Origin: Saprospiraceae bacterium
GTDB taxonomy: Bacteria > Bacteroidota > Bacteroidia > Chitinophagales > Saprospiraceae
Length of the DNA stretch: 64,000 bases
NCBI GenBank assembly: GCA_026129545.1
Contig: JAHCHX010000003.1
Location: forward strand, 372,001-436,000
Direction of reading: 5' to 3'
Part shown: positions 52,097-60,218 of the stretch, piece by piece
Numbering within the stretch: position 1 is the stretch's first letter
How the letters are laid out: each line of letters opens with the position of its first letter
Notes under the pieces: model-generated
The model's input: only the letters and a program-made list of their open reading frames with translations
Told to the model about the DNA's origin: nothing
Databases searched by the model: none
Program-made: the position numbers and the translations under genes

Positions 52097-52633
52097 ATGA
52101 AATTCCTGCTCCCTATCCGCGAAGAATTGACCCCCGAAGCCCTCGAAATCATGGCCGCCTGCGAAGCGAAAGTGGGCTTTGTGCCCAACATCGTGTCCAT
52201 GCTCGCCTACTCGCCGCCTGCGCTGCGCTCTTACCTGACTTTGTACGGAAATCAAGCGGAAGGCGTGTTCAACGACCAAGAGCGCGAGGCGATTTACCTG
52301 CCCGTGTCGCAAGCGAACGGCAGCCCATATTGCCTCGCCGCCCACACCAATTGGGCTAAACTCGCCGGCCTTTCCGAAGAAGAAAACCTCGCCCTCCGCA
52401 AAGGCATTCATCACGACGACCCAAAACTCGACTTTCTGGCCCGATTCGGTCGCGCCATCATGGAAACGCACGGCCAAGTGCCGCCCGAACTCATGGACGA
52501 GTTCGAGGAACACGGCTACGATGCCCGCGCCTTGCTCGATGTGATTGCCATCGTCGTCGAGTCGGTTTTTTCAAACTTGATTGGAGTGATGATGCGACCT
52601 CCGGTGGATTTTCCGGCGGTGAAAGAGGTGTGA
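52097..52633 (+). CDS. Carboxymuconolactone-decarboxylase/AhpD-like protein
   Basis: A 178-residue helical protein of the peroxidase-related CMD family: EAKVGFVPNIVSMLAYSPPALRSYL, the active-site region ANGSPYCLAAHTNWAKLAGL and a C-terminal FSNLIGVMM. AhpD-type enzymes have CxxC in front of AAH; here the first Cys is Ser (SPYC), so a two-Cys peroxidase cycle is unlikely. The function may be a decarboxylase or a redox-linked hydroperoxide enzyme. Confidence 0.85.
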   Translation: MKFLLPIREELTPEALEIMAACEAKVGFVPNIVSMLAYSPPALRSYLTLYGNQAEGVFNDQEREAIYLPVSQANGSPYCLAAHTNWAKLAGLSEEENLALRKGIHHDDPKLDFLARFGRAIMETHGQVPPELMDEFEEHGYDARALLDVIAIVVESVFSNLIGVMMRPPVDFPAVKEV

Positions 52634-52639
52634 GGAGGC

Positions 52640-52757
52640 ATTAAGGGTCATTGGGGGTCATTGGGGGGTATTTTGATGCGTTTGCCCTGTAATACCCCCT
52701 CAATGGCCCCTAATGACTCTAATGACCCTCTATGACCCCTAATGACCCTCAATGACT
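52640..52757. repeat. AATGACCCT-type palindromic word tract
   Basis: GGGTCATTGGGGGTCATTG words are followed, after TTTGATGCGTTTGCCC, by repeated complementary words (CAATGGCCCC, TAATGACCCT). It forms a long imperfect hairpin between two convergent genes. Confidence 0.75.
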
Positions 52758-52761
52758 TTAA

Positions 52762-53379
52762 TCACTCCGTTAGCCCTTCCAACACCCGATAAACATCCGT
52801 CAGCCGGATGTCGCAGCCGATGGTGTGGAGATGGATTGTGTCAGTCGGGTCGGTGAAAATTTTTACCCGTTGCAGGCCGTTGGCAGGGTCTTCGAGAAAA
52901 ATCGTTTTGGCCCAAGTTTTTTCAGGCTCGATGAGCAGGTATTCGCGGAAACTTTCGAGTGTGCAGTAGTAGTCGAATTTTTCGCCTTTGTCGTAATCGC
53001 GGGTGTCGTCGGAAAGCACTTCCACAATCAGCACGGGGTTGACGATGGCATCGCGGCGTGTTTTCCCGCCGGGTGTCACATAAAATTGCGGCGGTTTGGC
53101 GATGACCGTGACATCGGGATAGACGAATTTGCCGAGCGAGGGAAACCATGTTTTCATGTCGCTGTCGAGCACCAAAAAGGGCAATTGGGCAGATTCGATG
53201 AGGCTTTTGAGCAGCGAAAAAATTTCGCCTTTGACGAGATTGTGAGCAATATCTCCTCCTGCCATTTCAATAAGTTTTCCGTTATCAAATTCGTGTTTCA
53301 CCGGCGAACGCGCCTCCGCGTCGAGGTAAGCCTCGGCAGTAAGGACAGGCGTTTCCAACAAAGTGCTTTCCTCGTGCAT
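52762..53379 (-). CDS. Uma2-family (DUF820) endonuclease-like protein
   Basis: A 205-residue protein of the Uma2 family: SPVKHEFDNGKLIEMAGG near the start and a PD-(D/E)XK-type core with YPDVTVIA and PVLIVEVLS followed by KGEKFDYY. Biological role is unknown; such genes are numerous in cyanobacteria and Bacteroidota and are often tied to mobile DNA. Confidence 0.9.
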   Translation of the reverse strand: MHEESTLLETPVLTAEAYLDAEARSPVKHEFDNGKLIEMAGGDIAHNLVKGEIFSLLKSLIESAQLPFLVLDSDMKTWFPSLGKFVYPDVTVIAKPPQFYVTPGGKTRRDAIVNPVLIVEVLSDDTRDYDKGEKFDYYCTLESFREYLLIEPEKTWAKTIFLEDPANGLQRVKIFTDPTDTIHLHTIGCDIRLTDVYRVLEGLTE

Positions 53380-53440
53380 GACCTTGAATTTTGGCGCAAT
53401 TTAGTTGATTTCGGCAAAATATCCCGCCTTTTTTCCCAAC

Positions 53441-53485
53441 TGTTACCTGCGTAACGTACCGCCCCCCGCAACGCCCCGACTTTTG
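53441..53485 (+). promoter_or_regulatory. Activator palindrome plus -7 box, site 5 of 6
   Basis: TGTTACCTGCGTAACG (53441-53456) lies exactly 40 bases before TTTTG (53481-53485); the spacer is TACCGCCCCCCGCAACGC and more C. The YHS gene starts 53 bases further on. Confidence 0.78.
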
Positions 53486-53538
53486 TGCCATCAAAATTGA
53501 AAAACATTTTTCACCAAACACAAAAGAGCATCAGAACC

Positions 53539-54027
53539 ATGAAAAAATTGATTTTTCTCCTCCTGCCCGCGCTGTCGCTGTTTGCCGCCTGCGTCGGGGC
53601 GCAACAGCCCAATCTCGGCAAAGTCGTGGACGGCTACCTCGTCAACGTGGACGAGCAGGGTGTCATCCTGCAAGGCCAAGACGCGGTGAGCCTCCGCGAA
53701 GGCAACTCCACGAAAGGCAACGCGCAGTTCCAGACCAAGTACAAAGGCGCGATTTACTACTTCGCCAATGCTGAGAACAAGGCCAAATTCGATGCGAACC
53801 CCACGTTCTACGAACCCGAATACGGCGGCTACTGCGCCTACGGCGTGTCGGTCGGTCACCTCGCGCCCATCGAACTGTGGACCTACGACACCACCTATCA
53901 AGGCCGCAACATCTACCAGCACAACCAAAAAGCCGTGAACGGCTGGAAAAAAGACATTCCCGGCAACGACGCGCTCGCCAAACAGGAATGGGCGAAGTTT
54001 CAGGAAAAGTATGTCAAGAAGGGTTGA
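53539..54027 (+). CDS. Exported YHS-domain protein (copy 2)
   Basis: A 162-residue protein with a signal peptide (MKKLIFLLLPALSLFAAC, possibly a lipobox FAAC) and a YHS domain: GQDAVSLREG, YKGAIYYFANAENKAKFDANPTFYEPEYGGYCAYGV. It shares the fold and the FANAxNxxxF segment with the protein at 34854. The C-terminus WKKDIPGNDALAKQEWAKFQEKY is helical. Likely a periplasmic metal-related protein; function unknown. It is under the site 5 promoter. Confidence 0.87.
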   Translation: MKKLIFLLLPALSLFAACVGAQQPNLGKVVDGYLVNVDEQGVILQGQDAVSLREGNSTKGNAQFQTKYKGAIYYFANAENKAKFDANPTFYEPEYGGYCAYGVSVGHLAPIELWTYDTTYQGRNIYQHNQKAVNGWKKDIPGNDALAKQEWAKFQEKYVKKG

Positions 54028-54037
54028 TTATTTCCCT

Positions 54038-54215
54038 TTTGTCATGCTGTAAGTATCTGTCCGCTCTACGGCGTACTCTACGTTTGTCATGCTGTAAGTA
54101 TCTGTCCGCTCTACGGCGTACTCTACGTTTGTCATGCTGTAAGTATCTGTCCGCTCTACGGCGTACTCTACGTTTGTCATCCGCCTTCCGGCGGATGACA
54201 AACGTAGAGTACGCC
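54038..54215 (+). repeat. Triplicated 45-bp unit with terminal hairpin (copy D of the palindromic family)
   Basis: TTTGTCATGCTGTAAGTATC plus TGTCCGCTCTACGGCGTACTCTACG occurs three times with an exact 45-base period (G of GTCAT at 54041, 54086, 54131), then a partial fourth runs into the hairpin GTCATCCGCC-TTCC-GGCGGATGAC and one complementary copy of the end of the unit. Confidence 0.92.
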
Positions 54216-54340
54216 CAAAAAGATAGCCCCCAGACTGTCGGCACTACGTTCTTTTTTAGTCATCTACCCCACATTTACAGGGTTTTAGACATTTCCCGGT
54301 ATGGGCAGCCGCAGGAGAGTTCGGTAGGTTTGTTGAAAAA

Positions 54341-56830
54341 ATGTTTATGAATAATTTATCCCGACTGGTTTTATCGCTCCTTCTGCCGGCTTTTTTCTTA
54401 CACACGGCCACTACTCTTTTTGCCCAAAATTCTTTTCAGAAAGTCTATGCTGCCACTGGCATTACCACGAATTCGGGGCAATACGTTCTCCCGGTTGCGG
54501 ATTCAGGGTACGTTGTGGTGGGTACGGCTCAGGTGCCGGGGCCATTTACTCCGCTCAACTCCTACATCGCAAGAATAGACAAGGACGGCAACGTGCTGTG
54601 GTGGAAATTCTACGCGCCACTTTACAATGACATCATTTTCAGGTCTGTGATAGAGGCCAACGACGGCGGCTTCCTCGCGTTCGGTTTTGTCAGATCCGGT
54701 ATTTCAACTGGGTCGGAAAGGGCGTATGTTTTCAAAACAGACGCGGCTGGCAATTTTCAATGGAGCAAGGCCCTCGTCTTTAATGGCAACGCCATTTGCA
54801 ATACGGTGCGGTCCGTCCCCGGCGGCTATCTCGTAGCAGGGTGGCAGGATGCTTACACTATCGGGGGGTATTTGGATGCTTGCTTTATCAAAATTGACAA
54901 CAATGGCAACATCCTTTGGAGCAGAACCTACGGCAGCCTTCAAAAGTCCGCCGGGTTTAGCGATTTTATTGTCGAATCAGATACAATTTATGCCATAGGC
55001 GGGGTGGGCGGCACGGCGTTTTTGGGCGCTTTCGATTTGAACAGCGGCGAGCCCTACATGATAAAAAAGTACACGAACCCGCAGGACTCCTCTGTTCCGT
55101 GGAACTTCATACGCCCAACCAGCGATGGGCAACTTCTGGTGACTGGCAACATAGGTACTGTCTTCGCAACAGGCATCATCACAAAAATGGGCGTACACAA
55201 AATTGGAAAAGACGGCACGGTGATTTTGTCAAAAATGCTGTCTATGAATAACGAAGGCATAGGGGTAGGACATCCTGAAAAAACATCGGACGGCAGTTTT
55301 ATTATGAGCGGTTCGGTTGGAGTTTCCGGTCAAACGCGGGCAGCATTGGTCAAGATAGATGCGAACGTCAATATCGAAATGGCTTGGCGGTACAACACGC
55401 TCGGCCCGCAGTCCAATTTCAGGAAATCCTTTGAAAGCCCCGAAGGCGGTTTTGTCGGCATGGGTTTTTTTGGCAGCAATAGGATGTTGCTGACGAAGAC
55501 CTTGCCTGATGGGCGGGTGGAAGGTTGCTGCACCGCGCCTTTGTCCATTTTGAAACAAGATTTTTCGTTAACGGCGGCGGATTTGACTGACCTGCAAAGC
55601 GGTGACTTTCCAAAAGCAACAGAAGCCTTCGACGCGCTCACGGAAGAACGGCCATTCACAGTCGCTGACCACTGCCCTTATCAGCCGGAACTGCTGTTCA
55701 ACACGTTGACTTTTTGCCCCGGCGACACCCTGCTGATTGGCGGCACAGCCTACACCCAACCCGGAACGGTGGTTGACACGATTCGACCCATTTTTGACTG
55801 CGACACGATTGTTACTTACACGCTGGAATTTGTCACTCCGCCTCAGCCTTCCAACCTGAACATCCTCTGCCCCTCCGATATCACCGTTGAAGTTCCTGCG
55901 GGCGTGGCTTCTGCCGTCGTGACGTACAACAATCCAACGGCCTTGTCTGACTGTCTTTGCGGCGATGTGGCCGTGAATATGACGCAGGGTTTGCCCAGCG
56001 GTGCAAATTTCCCGGCAGGCGTGACGCAGGTGTGTCATCGAGCATCCGATGATTGCGGCGAATCCCTTTCTTGTTGCTTCACGGTAAGGGTGGAACAAAA
56101 GCCGGCTGACAACGAGGCTTGCGATGTCAAAAACACGCCTTGCCTGAAATTTGAAATTCTCGGCATTTTCCAAAATCCGGCGAAACAAAAAACCTATCGG
56201 ATGCGGGTAACGAACAACTGCTCCAACCCGTTGACCTACACGGCTTTCCAATTGCCCAACGGCCTTGTGGCCGATGCCCCCGCGAACGGCAGCGTGTTCG
56301 CCGCCCCCAGTGGCCGCACTTATGAGGTGCGCAACCCGAACGCCTCGCCTTCCCATTCCATTCGCTTTAAAACTATCGGAAACGGCATCGCCAACGGCCT
56401 GTCCGACGTGTTCGAATACACCCTGCCGCCGCAGGCCGACCCGACTTTCATCCACGTCGTGGCGCGGTTGGAGCCGCAGGTTTTTTACGAAGCCCATTTG
56501 AATGTGTTTGACTGCCCGGTGCAGCAAGCAAGCAACAAATCTGCTGACGAGCGCAGCGCGACGGAAGGACGAGTGAGGCAACTCTTGTTATTCCCAAATC
56601 CCGCAGCAGACCTGCTACACATAGATTTGTCCGCTTGGTCAGGGCAGCAAGTGCGCTTGCAGGTGTTCGATGCCATGGGCCGTTTGGCGCTTGAAAAAAT
56701 GGCGAACAGTGGTGGGGAAATTTTCCAATTGGATATATCCGGCATTGGCTCAAACGGCTTTTACAGCATCGCCATCATTGCCGAAAGCGGCGAGCGACAA
56801 ATGGGGAAATTTGTGCGGGCAGCGTTTTGA
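54341..56830 (+). CDS. T9SS-exported surface protein with HYR-type domain
   Basis: An 829-residue protein with a signal peptide (cleavage after TTLFA-Q), a beta-propeller-like N-terminal half with repeated GGFLAFGFV/GGYLVAGW/GSFIMSGSV segments and DKDGNVLW-type loops (about 30-390), a HYR-type beta-sandwich (CPSDITVEVPAGVASAVVTY, about 500-590), and a T9SS type A sorting domain (LLLFPNPAADLLHIDLSAW, about 745-829). It is probably secreted and attached to the surface. An alternative start is at 54347. Confidence 0.88.
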   Translation: MFMNNLSRLVLSLLLPAFFLHTATTLFAQNSFQKVYAATGITTNSGQYVLPVADSGYVVVGTAQVPGPFTPLNSYIARIDKDGNVLWWKFYAPLYNDIIFRSVIEANDGGFLAFGFVRSGISTGSERAYVFKTDAAGNFQWSKALVFNGNAICNTVRSVPGGYLVAGWQDAYTIGGYLDACFIKIDNNGNILWSRTYGSLQKSAGFSDFIVESDTIYAIGGVGGTAFLGAFDLNSGEPYMIKKYTNPQDSSVPWNFIRPTSDGQLLVTGNIGTVFATGIITKMGVHKIGKDGTVILSKMLSMNNEGIGVGHPEKTSDGSFIMSGSVGVSGQTRAALVKIDANVNIEMAWRYNTLGPQSNFRKSFESPEGGFVGMGFFGSNRMLLTKTLPDGRVEGCCTAPLSILKQDFSLTAADLTDLQSGDFPKATEAFDALTEERPFTVADHCPYQPELLFNTLTFCPGDTLLIGGTAYTQPGTVVDTIRPIFDCDTIVTYTLEFVTPPQPSNLNILCPSDITVEVPAGVASAVVTYNNPTALSDCLCGDVAVNMTQGLPSGANFPAGVTQVCHRASDDCGESLSCCFTVRVEQKPADNEACDVKNTPCLKFEILGIFQNPAKQKTYRMRVTNNCSNPLTYTAFQLPNGLVADAPANGSVFAAPSGRTYEVRNPNASPSHSIRFKTIGNGIANGLSDVFEYTLPPQADPTFIHVVARLEPQVFYEAHLNVFDCPVQQASNKSADERSATEGRVRQLLLFPNPAADLLHIDLSAWSGQQVRLQVFDAMGRLALEKMANSGGEIFQLDISGIGSNGFYSIAIIAESGERQMGKFVRAAF

Positions 56831-56863
56831 GTTATTGGCCGTGTGTCTCAGAAGTTTGAATTT

Positions 56864-56894
56864 CGACAGGACTGACAAGATTTACAGGATTTTT
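56864..56894 (+). repeat. Single arm of the GACAGGAT palindromic family
   Basis: TTTCGACAGGACTGACAAGA followed by TTTACAGGATTT matches the left arm at 30350 with a few changes; the complementary arm is absent. Confidence 0.6.
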
Positions 56895-56901
56895 CTACAA
56901 G

Positions 56902-56946
56902 TGTTACTTGCGTAACCTTGCGCCCGCCCGCTTGCTCTGACTTTTG
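56902..56946 (+). promoter_or_regulatory. Activator palindrome plus -7 box, site 6 of 6
   Basis: TGTTACTTGCGTAACC (56902-56917) lies exactly 40 bases before TTTTG (56942-56946). The SDR ATG at 56982 is 35 bases further on. Confidence 0.77.
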
Positions 56947-56981
56947 TGGAAAAATTTTTCACAACGGTCACTCTCTCACCT

Positions 56982-57797
56982 ATGTATCAACAACCCAACA
57001 ATCGCCTCAAAAACCAAACCTGCATCGTCACCGGCGCGAACAGCGGCATCGGTCGTGCAGTCGCCATGTCCATGGCCCGCGACGGCGCCAACGTGGTGGT
57101 CAACTACGTTTTCGGCGACGAAGCCGCGCAGCAGGTCGTGGATGAAATCGCCCAGATGGGCGGCACGGCCATCGCCTACAAAGCCGACGTCAGCAAGGAA
57201 GACCAAGTAATGGCCATGTTTCAAGAAACCATCGCCACCTTCGGCACGGTGGATATTTTGGTCAAAAACGCCGGCTTGCAACGCGACGCGGCTTTCCACA
57301 ACATGAGCCTGAAAGACTGGCAATTCGTGCTCGACGTGAACCTCACGGGCCAATTCCTCTGCGCCCGCGAAGCCATCCGCGAGTTCCTGCGGCGCGGCCC
57401 GCGCCCCGACGTGTCGGTGGCTTTGGGCAAAATTATTTGCATGAGTTCTGTTCACGAGGTGATTCCGTGGGGCGGCCATGTGAATTACGCGGCTTCGAAA
57501 GGCGGCGTGATGCTGATGATGAAATCGCTCGCGCAGGAGTACGGCCCGATGAAAATCCGCATCAACTCGGTGGGCCCCGGCGCCATCAAAACGCCCATCA
57601 ACCGCCCGGCGTGGGAAACGCCCGAAGCCGAGGCAAAACTGCTCGAACTCATTCCTTACCAGCGCGTTGGAGAGACTTCCGACATCGGCGCGGCAGCCGT
57701 TTGGCTGGCTTCCGACGAGTCGGACTACATTCACGGCACCACGATTTTTGTGGACGGGGGGATGACGTTGTATCCGGGTTTTACGGAGAATGGTTGA
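56982..57797 (+). CDS. SDR-family oxidoreductase (glucose-1-dehydrogenase-like)
   Basis: A 271-residue classical SDR: TCIVTGANSGIGRAVAMSMARDG at the N-terminus (NAD(P) binding), VKNAGLQRDAAFHNM, catalytic Ser in CMSSVHEVIPWGGHVNYAASKGG with Y-x-x-x-K, and the C-terminal GTTIFVDGGMTLYPGF. The ending and length resemble glucose 1-dehydrogenases and general stress SDRs. NAG appears as VKNAG in place of the usual VNNAG. Driven by site 6. Confidence 0.92.
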   Translation: MYQQPNNRLKNQTCIVTGANSGIGRAVAMSMARDGANVVVNYVFGDEAAQQVVDEIAQMGGTAIAYKADVSKEDQVMAMFQETIATFGTVDILVKNAGLQRDAAFHNMSLKDWQFVLDVNLTGQFLCAREAIREFLRRGPRPDVSVALGKIICMSSVHEVIPWGGHVNYAASKGGVMLMMKSLAQEYGPMKIRINSVGPGAIKTPINRPAWETPEAEAKLLELIPYQRVGETSDIGAAAVWLASDESDYIHGTTIFVDGGMTLYPGFTENG

Positions 57798-57839
57798 GCG
57801 CGGGAAGGGGCGCGTACAGGCATTTGCTTCCTACCCAAA

Positions 57840-57869
57840 GCTCGGCACGCTTCGCCGGGCTTTTTTTAT
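57840..57869. terminator. Terminator between the SDR gene and coaD
   Basis: GCTCGGC-ACGCTTC-GCCGGGC (one G-T pair) followed by TTTTTTT. It lies between convergent genes and serves the plus-strand SDR gene. Confidence 0.7.
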
Positions 57870-58336
57870 TGTCCTTTGGTGCTGATTTGAATCTCCTTTG
57901 GGATGAATTGTGCGGCATCGGCGCCTCCCACGATGATTTCGCGGACGATAGTGCTGCTGATGTGCGAGTATTCAGGCTGAGAAATCAGAAACACCGTCTC
58001 GATGCCGTCGCCGATGATGTGATTGAGCTGGGATATAGTCTTTTCATAGTCGAAGTCAGAGGCATTGCGCAAACCGCGCAGCAGGTAGCGGGCACCGATG
58101 CGCTTGCAGTAGTCTGCGGTAAGATTTTCAAAGTAATCCACCTCTACGCTGGGATACTCGGCGAACACCTGACGCAGCCACTCAAGGCGCTGGTCGAGCG
58201 AGAAGAGGTTTTTTTTGATGGAGTTGACACCCACGGCGACCACTATTTTGTCGAATAGGGGCAAGGCCCGTTTCACCAAATCCACATGGCCGATGGTGAT
58301 GGGGTCGAACGACCCGGGAAAGACGGCGATTTTCAT
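57866..58336 (-). CDS. coaD: Pantetheine-phosphate adenylyltransferase (CoaD)
   Basis: A 156-residue protein with the nucleotidyltransferase signatures GSFDPITIGHVDLV (T/HxGH motif) and ISSTIVREII, plus LLRGLRNASDFDYE. It joins 4'-phosphopantetheine and ATP to make dephospho-CoA in coenzyme A synthesis, in the cytoplasm. Length and start match the family exactly. It is a single-copy housekeeping gene and marks the end of the accessory-like region. Confidence 0.98.
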   Translation of the reverse strand: MKIAVFPGSFDPITIGHVDLVKRALPLFDKIVVAVGVNSIKKNLFSLDQRLEWLRQVFAEYPSVEVDYFENLTADYCKRIGARYLLRGLRNASDFDYEKTISQLNHIIGDGIETVFLISQPEYSHISSTIVREIIVGGADAAQFIPKEIQISTKGQ

Positions 58337-58596
58337 ATTCTTCGGTTAAAGCAGGGGCGAAGTTGGGGAATTTAGCATATCGTGCCAAGCATGGAGGCGA
58401 TTTGTGTGGCCCCGCTTTTTTTCTTGATGTTTTGTGTTTGAAGTGTCGTGAATTCGTCCAACATTTGCCGCGTGTTTTTACCTTTCATACGACACAAATG
58501 AAAAGGGGAATTACCTGAAAATCCCTACCGAAGAGAGTAAGGCGCGGAAGCCCAAAAGCGATAAGAGTAGGCATCCAAATCTAAAGCGGTTTTTAC

Positions 58597-59100
58597 ATGA
58601 AAAAAATCTTCCTCTTGCTCCTATTGGTCTTTGGCTTAGCCCAAATGACATCCATCAACGCCACTACAAGCGTCAAAAATGCTGGTGCTGCGGTAGCTGC
58701 AAAACTGCTGACTCAAGAAAACGGTCTCGGTGGCATGCTGACAAACATGACCCCCGACGAGTTCTTGAAACTCACGCCCAAAAAGGTAAAGGAAAAGACA
58801 GGCAAAAAACTGACCCTCAAGCAGGTCGTTGGGCTGAAAGCCGCACAAAAGGCGGTGAAAAAGCAGATGAAAGATGCCGACGGCACGGCTGGCACCGCAA
58901 AAAGTCAATGGGTAGCGTTGCTGTTGTGCTGGTTTTTTGGCATATTGGGTATGCATCGCCTGTATTTGGGCTACAAAAACTGGTGGCTGATGCTCATTAC
59001 TTTGGGCGGCTGCGGCATTTGGGCCTTGATTGATTTCGTTCGGATTATCATGGGCGACTTGAAACCTGCAGACGGCAGCAACTATGACCCAAGCTTCTAA
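58597..59100 (+). CDS. TM2-domain membrane protein
   Basis: A 167-residue protein: signal peptide (MKKIFLLLLLVFGLAQMTSINA), a lysine-rich linker (LTPKKVKEKTGKKLTLKQVVGLKAAQKAVKK) and a C-terminal TM2 domain (VALLLCWFFGILGMHRLYLGYKNWWLMLITLGGCGIWALIDFVRII) with two membrane helices and the GMHRLYLG turn. TM2 proteins are widespread and uncharacterised. It overlaps the DUF2752 gene by 17 bases; in many Bacteroidota these two occur together. Confidence 0.92.
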   Translation: MKKIFLLLLLVFGLAQMTSINATTSVKNAGAAVAAKLLTQENGLGGMLTNMTPDEFLKLTPKKVKEKTGKKLTLKQVVGLKAAQKAVKKQMKDADGTAGTAKSQWVALLLCWFFGILGMHRLYLGYKNWWLMLITLGGCGIWALIDFVRIIMGDLKPADGSNYDPSF

Positions 59101-59398
59101 TTGGTGGCTTTACATCAAAATCGGGGTGTTTATTCTGTTCCCGATTGTTTTGCTTGTTTTGCCTGCCGATTTTTTTGATGAGGGGCGGTCAATATGTTTG
59201 TCCGTGCTTCTACTCAATGAAGAGTGTTTTGCGTGTGGCCTTACACGCTCCATTATGCACTTGATTCATTTTGACTTTGCAGAAGCATTGTATCACAATT
59301 GGTTGGGTTTTATTGTTTTCCCGGCTGTGGCCTACCAATGGCTCCAATGGTTTTTGGCCGATTGGAAAAAACTCCGACAATTGCGAGCTTCCAACTGA
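59084..59398 (+). CDS. DUF2752 membrane protein
   Basis: A 104-residue protein with three hydrophobic segments and the DUF2752 motif CFACGLTRSIMHLIHFDFAEALYHN. The CxxCGxTR core is the family hallmark; its role is unknown. It overlaps the TM2 gene and is probably co-translated. Confidence 0.9.
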   Translation: MTQASNWWLYIKIGVFILFPIVLLVLPADFFDEGRSICLSVLLLNEECFACGLTRSIMHLIHFDFAEALYHNWLGFIVFPAVAYQWLQWFLADWKKLRQLRASN

Positions 59399-59420
59399 CT
59401 TCAACCTTCTTCGAAGAAGA

Positions 59421-59456
59421 AAACCAGCCAACGGTGTAGCGATGGCTGGTTTTTTT
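59421..59456 (+). terminator. Terminator of the TM2/DUF2752 unit
   Basis: AACCAGCCA-(12 bases)-TGGCTGGTT stem followed by a T run. Confidence 0.85.
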
Positions 59457-59553
59457 GTGCCCGTAAATCTGCCAGAGGACTTGGCTGCGCTGAAAAGCGA
59501 TTTTCCTCATTTTCAATTCTTGACGACGGTTTTTGATTTTTTTGAAAAAAAAC

Positions 59554-59592
59554 TTGCACCGCGTTGCATATTTAACGGAACCCCTACCTTTG
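59554..59592 (+). promoter_or_regulatory. Predicted promoter of the outer-membrane protein gene
   Basis: TTGC at 59554 and TACCTTTG at 59585-59592 fit the Bacteroidota pattern; the -7 box is exact. The ATG is at 59631. Confidence 0.6.
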
Positions 59593-59630
59593 GGTCAAAC
59601 ATCACTCACCTTAAATGCTTTCAAATCATT

Positions 59631-60125
59631 ATGAAGAAACTGTTTTTCACCCTTGCACTTGTGTTGGGCTGCTATTTCGCAGCTTTTTCCCAAAAAAACT
59701 ACACTAACGCCATTGGTTTGCGGCTGGGCTATCCAACATCCATCACCTACAAGCACTTCATCAGCGAACCCGGCGCCATAGAAGTGTTCGCTGGTTTTCG
59801 GTCTTACAGCGGCTATGGATGGTTCAACGCGGCAGCAGCCTACGAACACCACTTTGACATTTCGGGTGTGGATGGCCTGAATTGGTACGCAGGTGGCGGC
59901 GTGTCGGCCTTTTTCTGGAATGACCGCGATAACATCTTTGTCAACAACAGGGATTACAAGTCCACCAGTATTGGTGTTTTTGGTGTGATTGGCCTTGACT
60001 ACAAGTTTGCCAACGCTCCTTTAAACCTTTCGGTTGACTGGATGCCTCTTGTCTTCCTCAATGGCTATGGCAGTGGTTTTGGCGGTGGCTATGGTGCCCT
60101 TAGCGCGAGGTACGTTCTGAATTAA
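59631..60125 (+). CDS. Small outer-membrane beta-barrel protein
   Basis: A 164-residue protein with a signal peptide (MKKLFFTLALVLGCYFAAFS-Q), alternating hydrophobic strands, Gly/aromatic content (GYGWFNAAAAYEHHF, GFGGGYGALSARYVL) and a C-terminal strand without a T9SS tail. It looks like an eight-stranded outer-membrane barrel. Function unknown. Confidence 0.82.
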   Translation: MKKLFFTLALVLGCYFAAFSQKNYTNAIGLRLGYPTSITYKHFISEPGAIEVFAGFRSYSGYGWFNAAAAYEHHFDISGVDGLNWYAGGGVSAFFWNDRDNIFVNNRDYKSTSIGVFGVIGLDYKFANAPLNLSVDWMPLVFLNGYGSGFGGGYGALSARYVLN

Positions 60126-60156
60126 GCCATCAGGACGTATTTGTCGCAATCCATTG

Positions 60157-60195
60157 AAAAAGCCCTTTTGGCAGTTGGCCAAAAGGGCTTTTTTA
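60157..60195. terminator. Bidirectional terminator
   Basis: AAAAAGCCCTTTTGG-CAGTT-(GG)CCAAAAGGGCTTTTTT is a strong stem with T runs on both strands. It separates the convergent outer-membrane protein and TPR genes. Confidence 0.93.
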
Positions 60196-60218
60196 CGCTT
60201 GCTCTCGACGAGACAACG

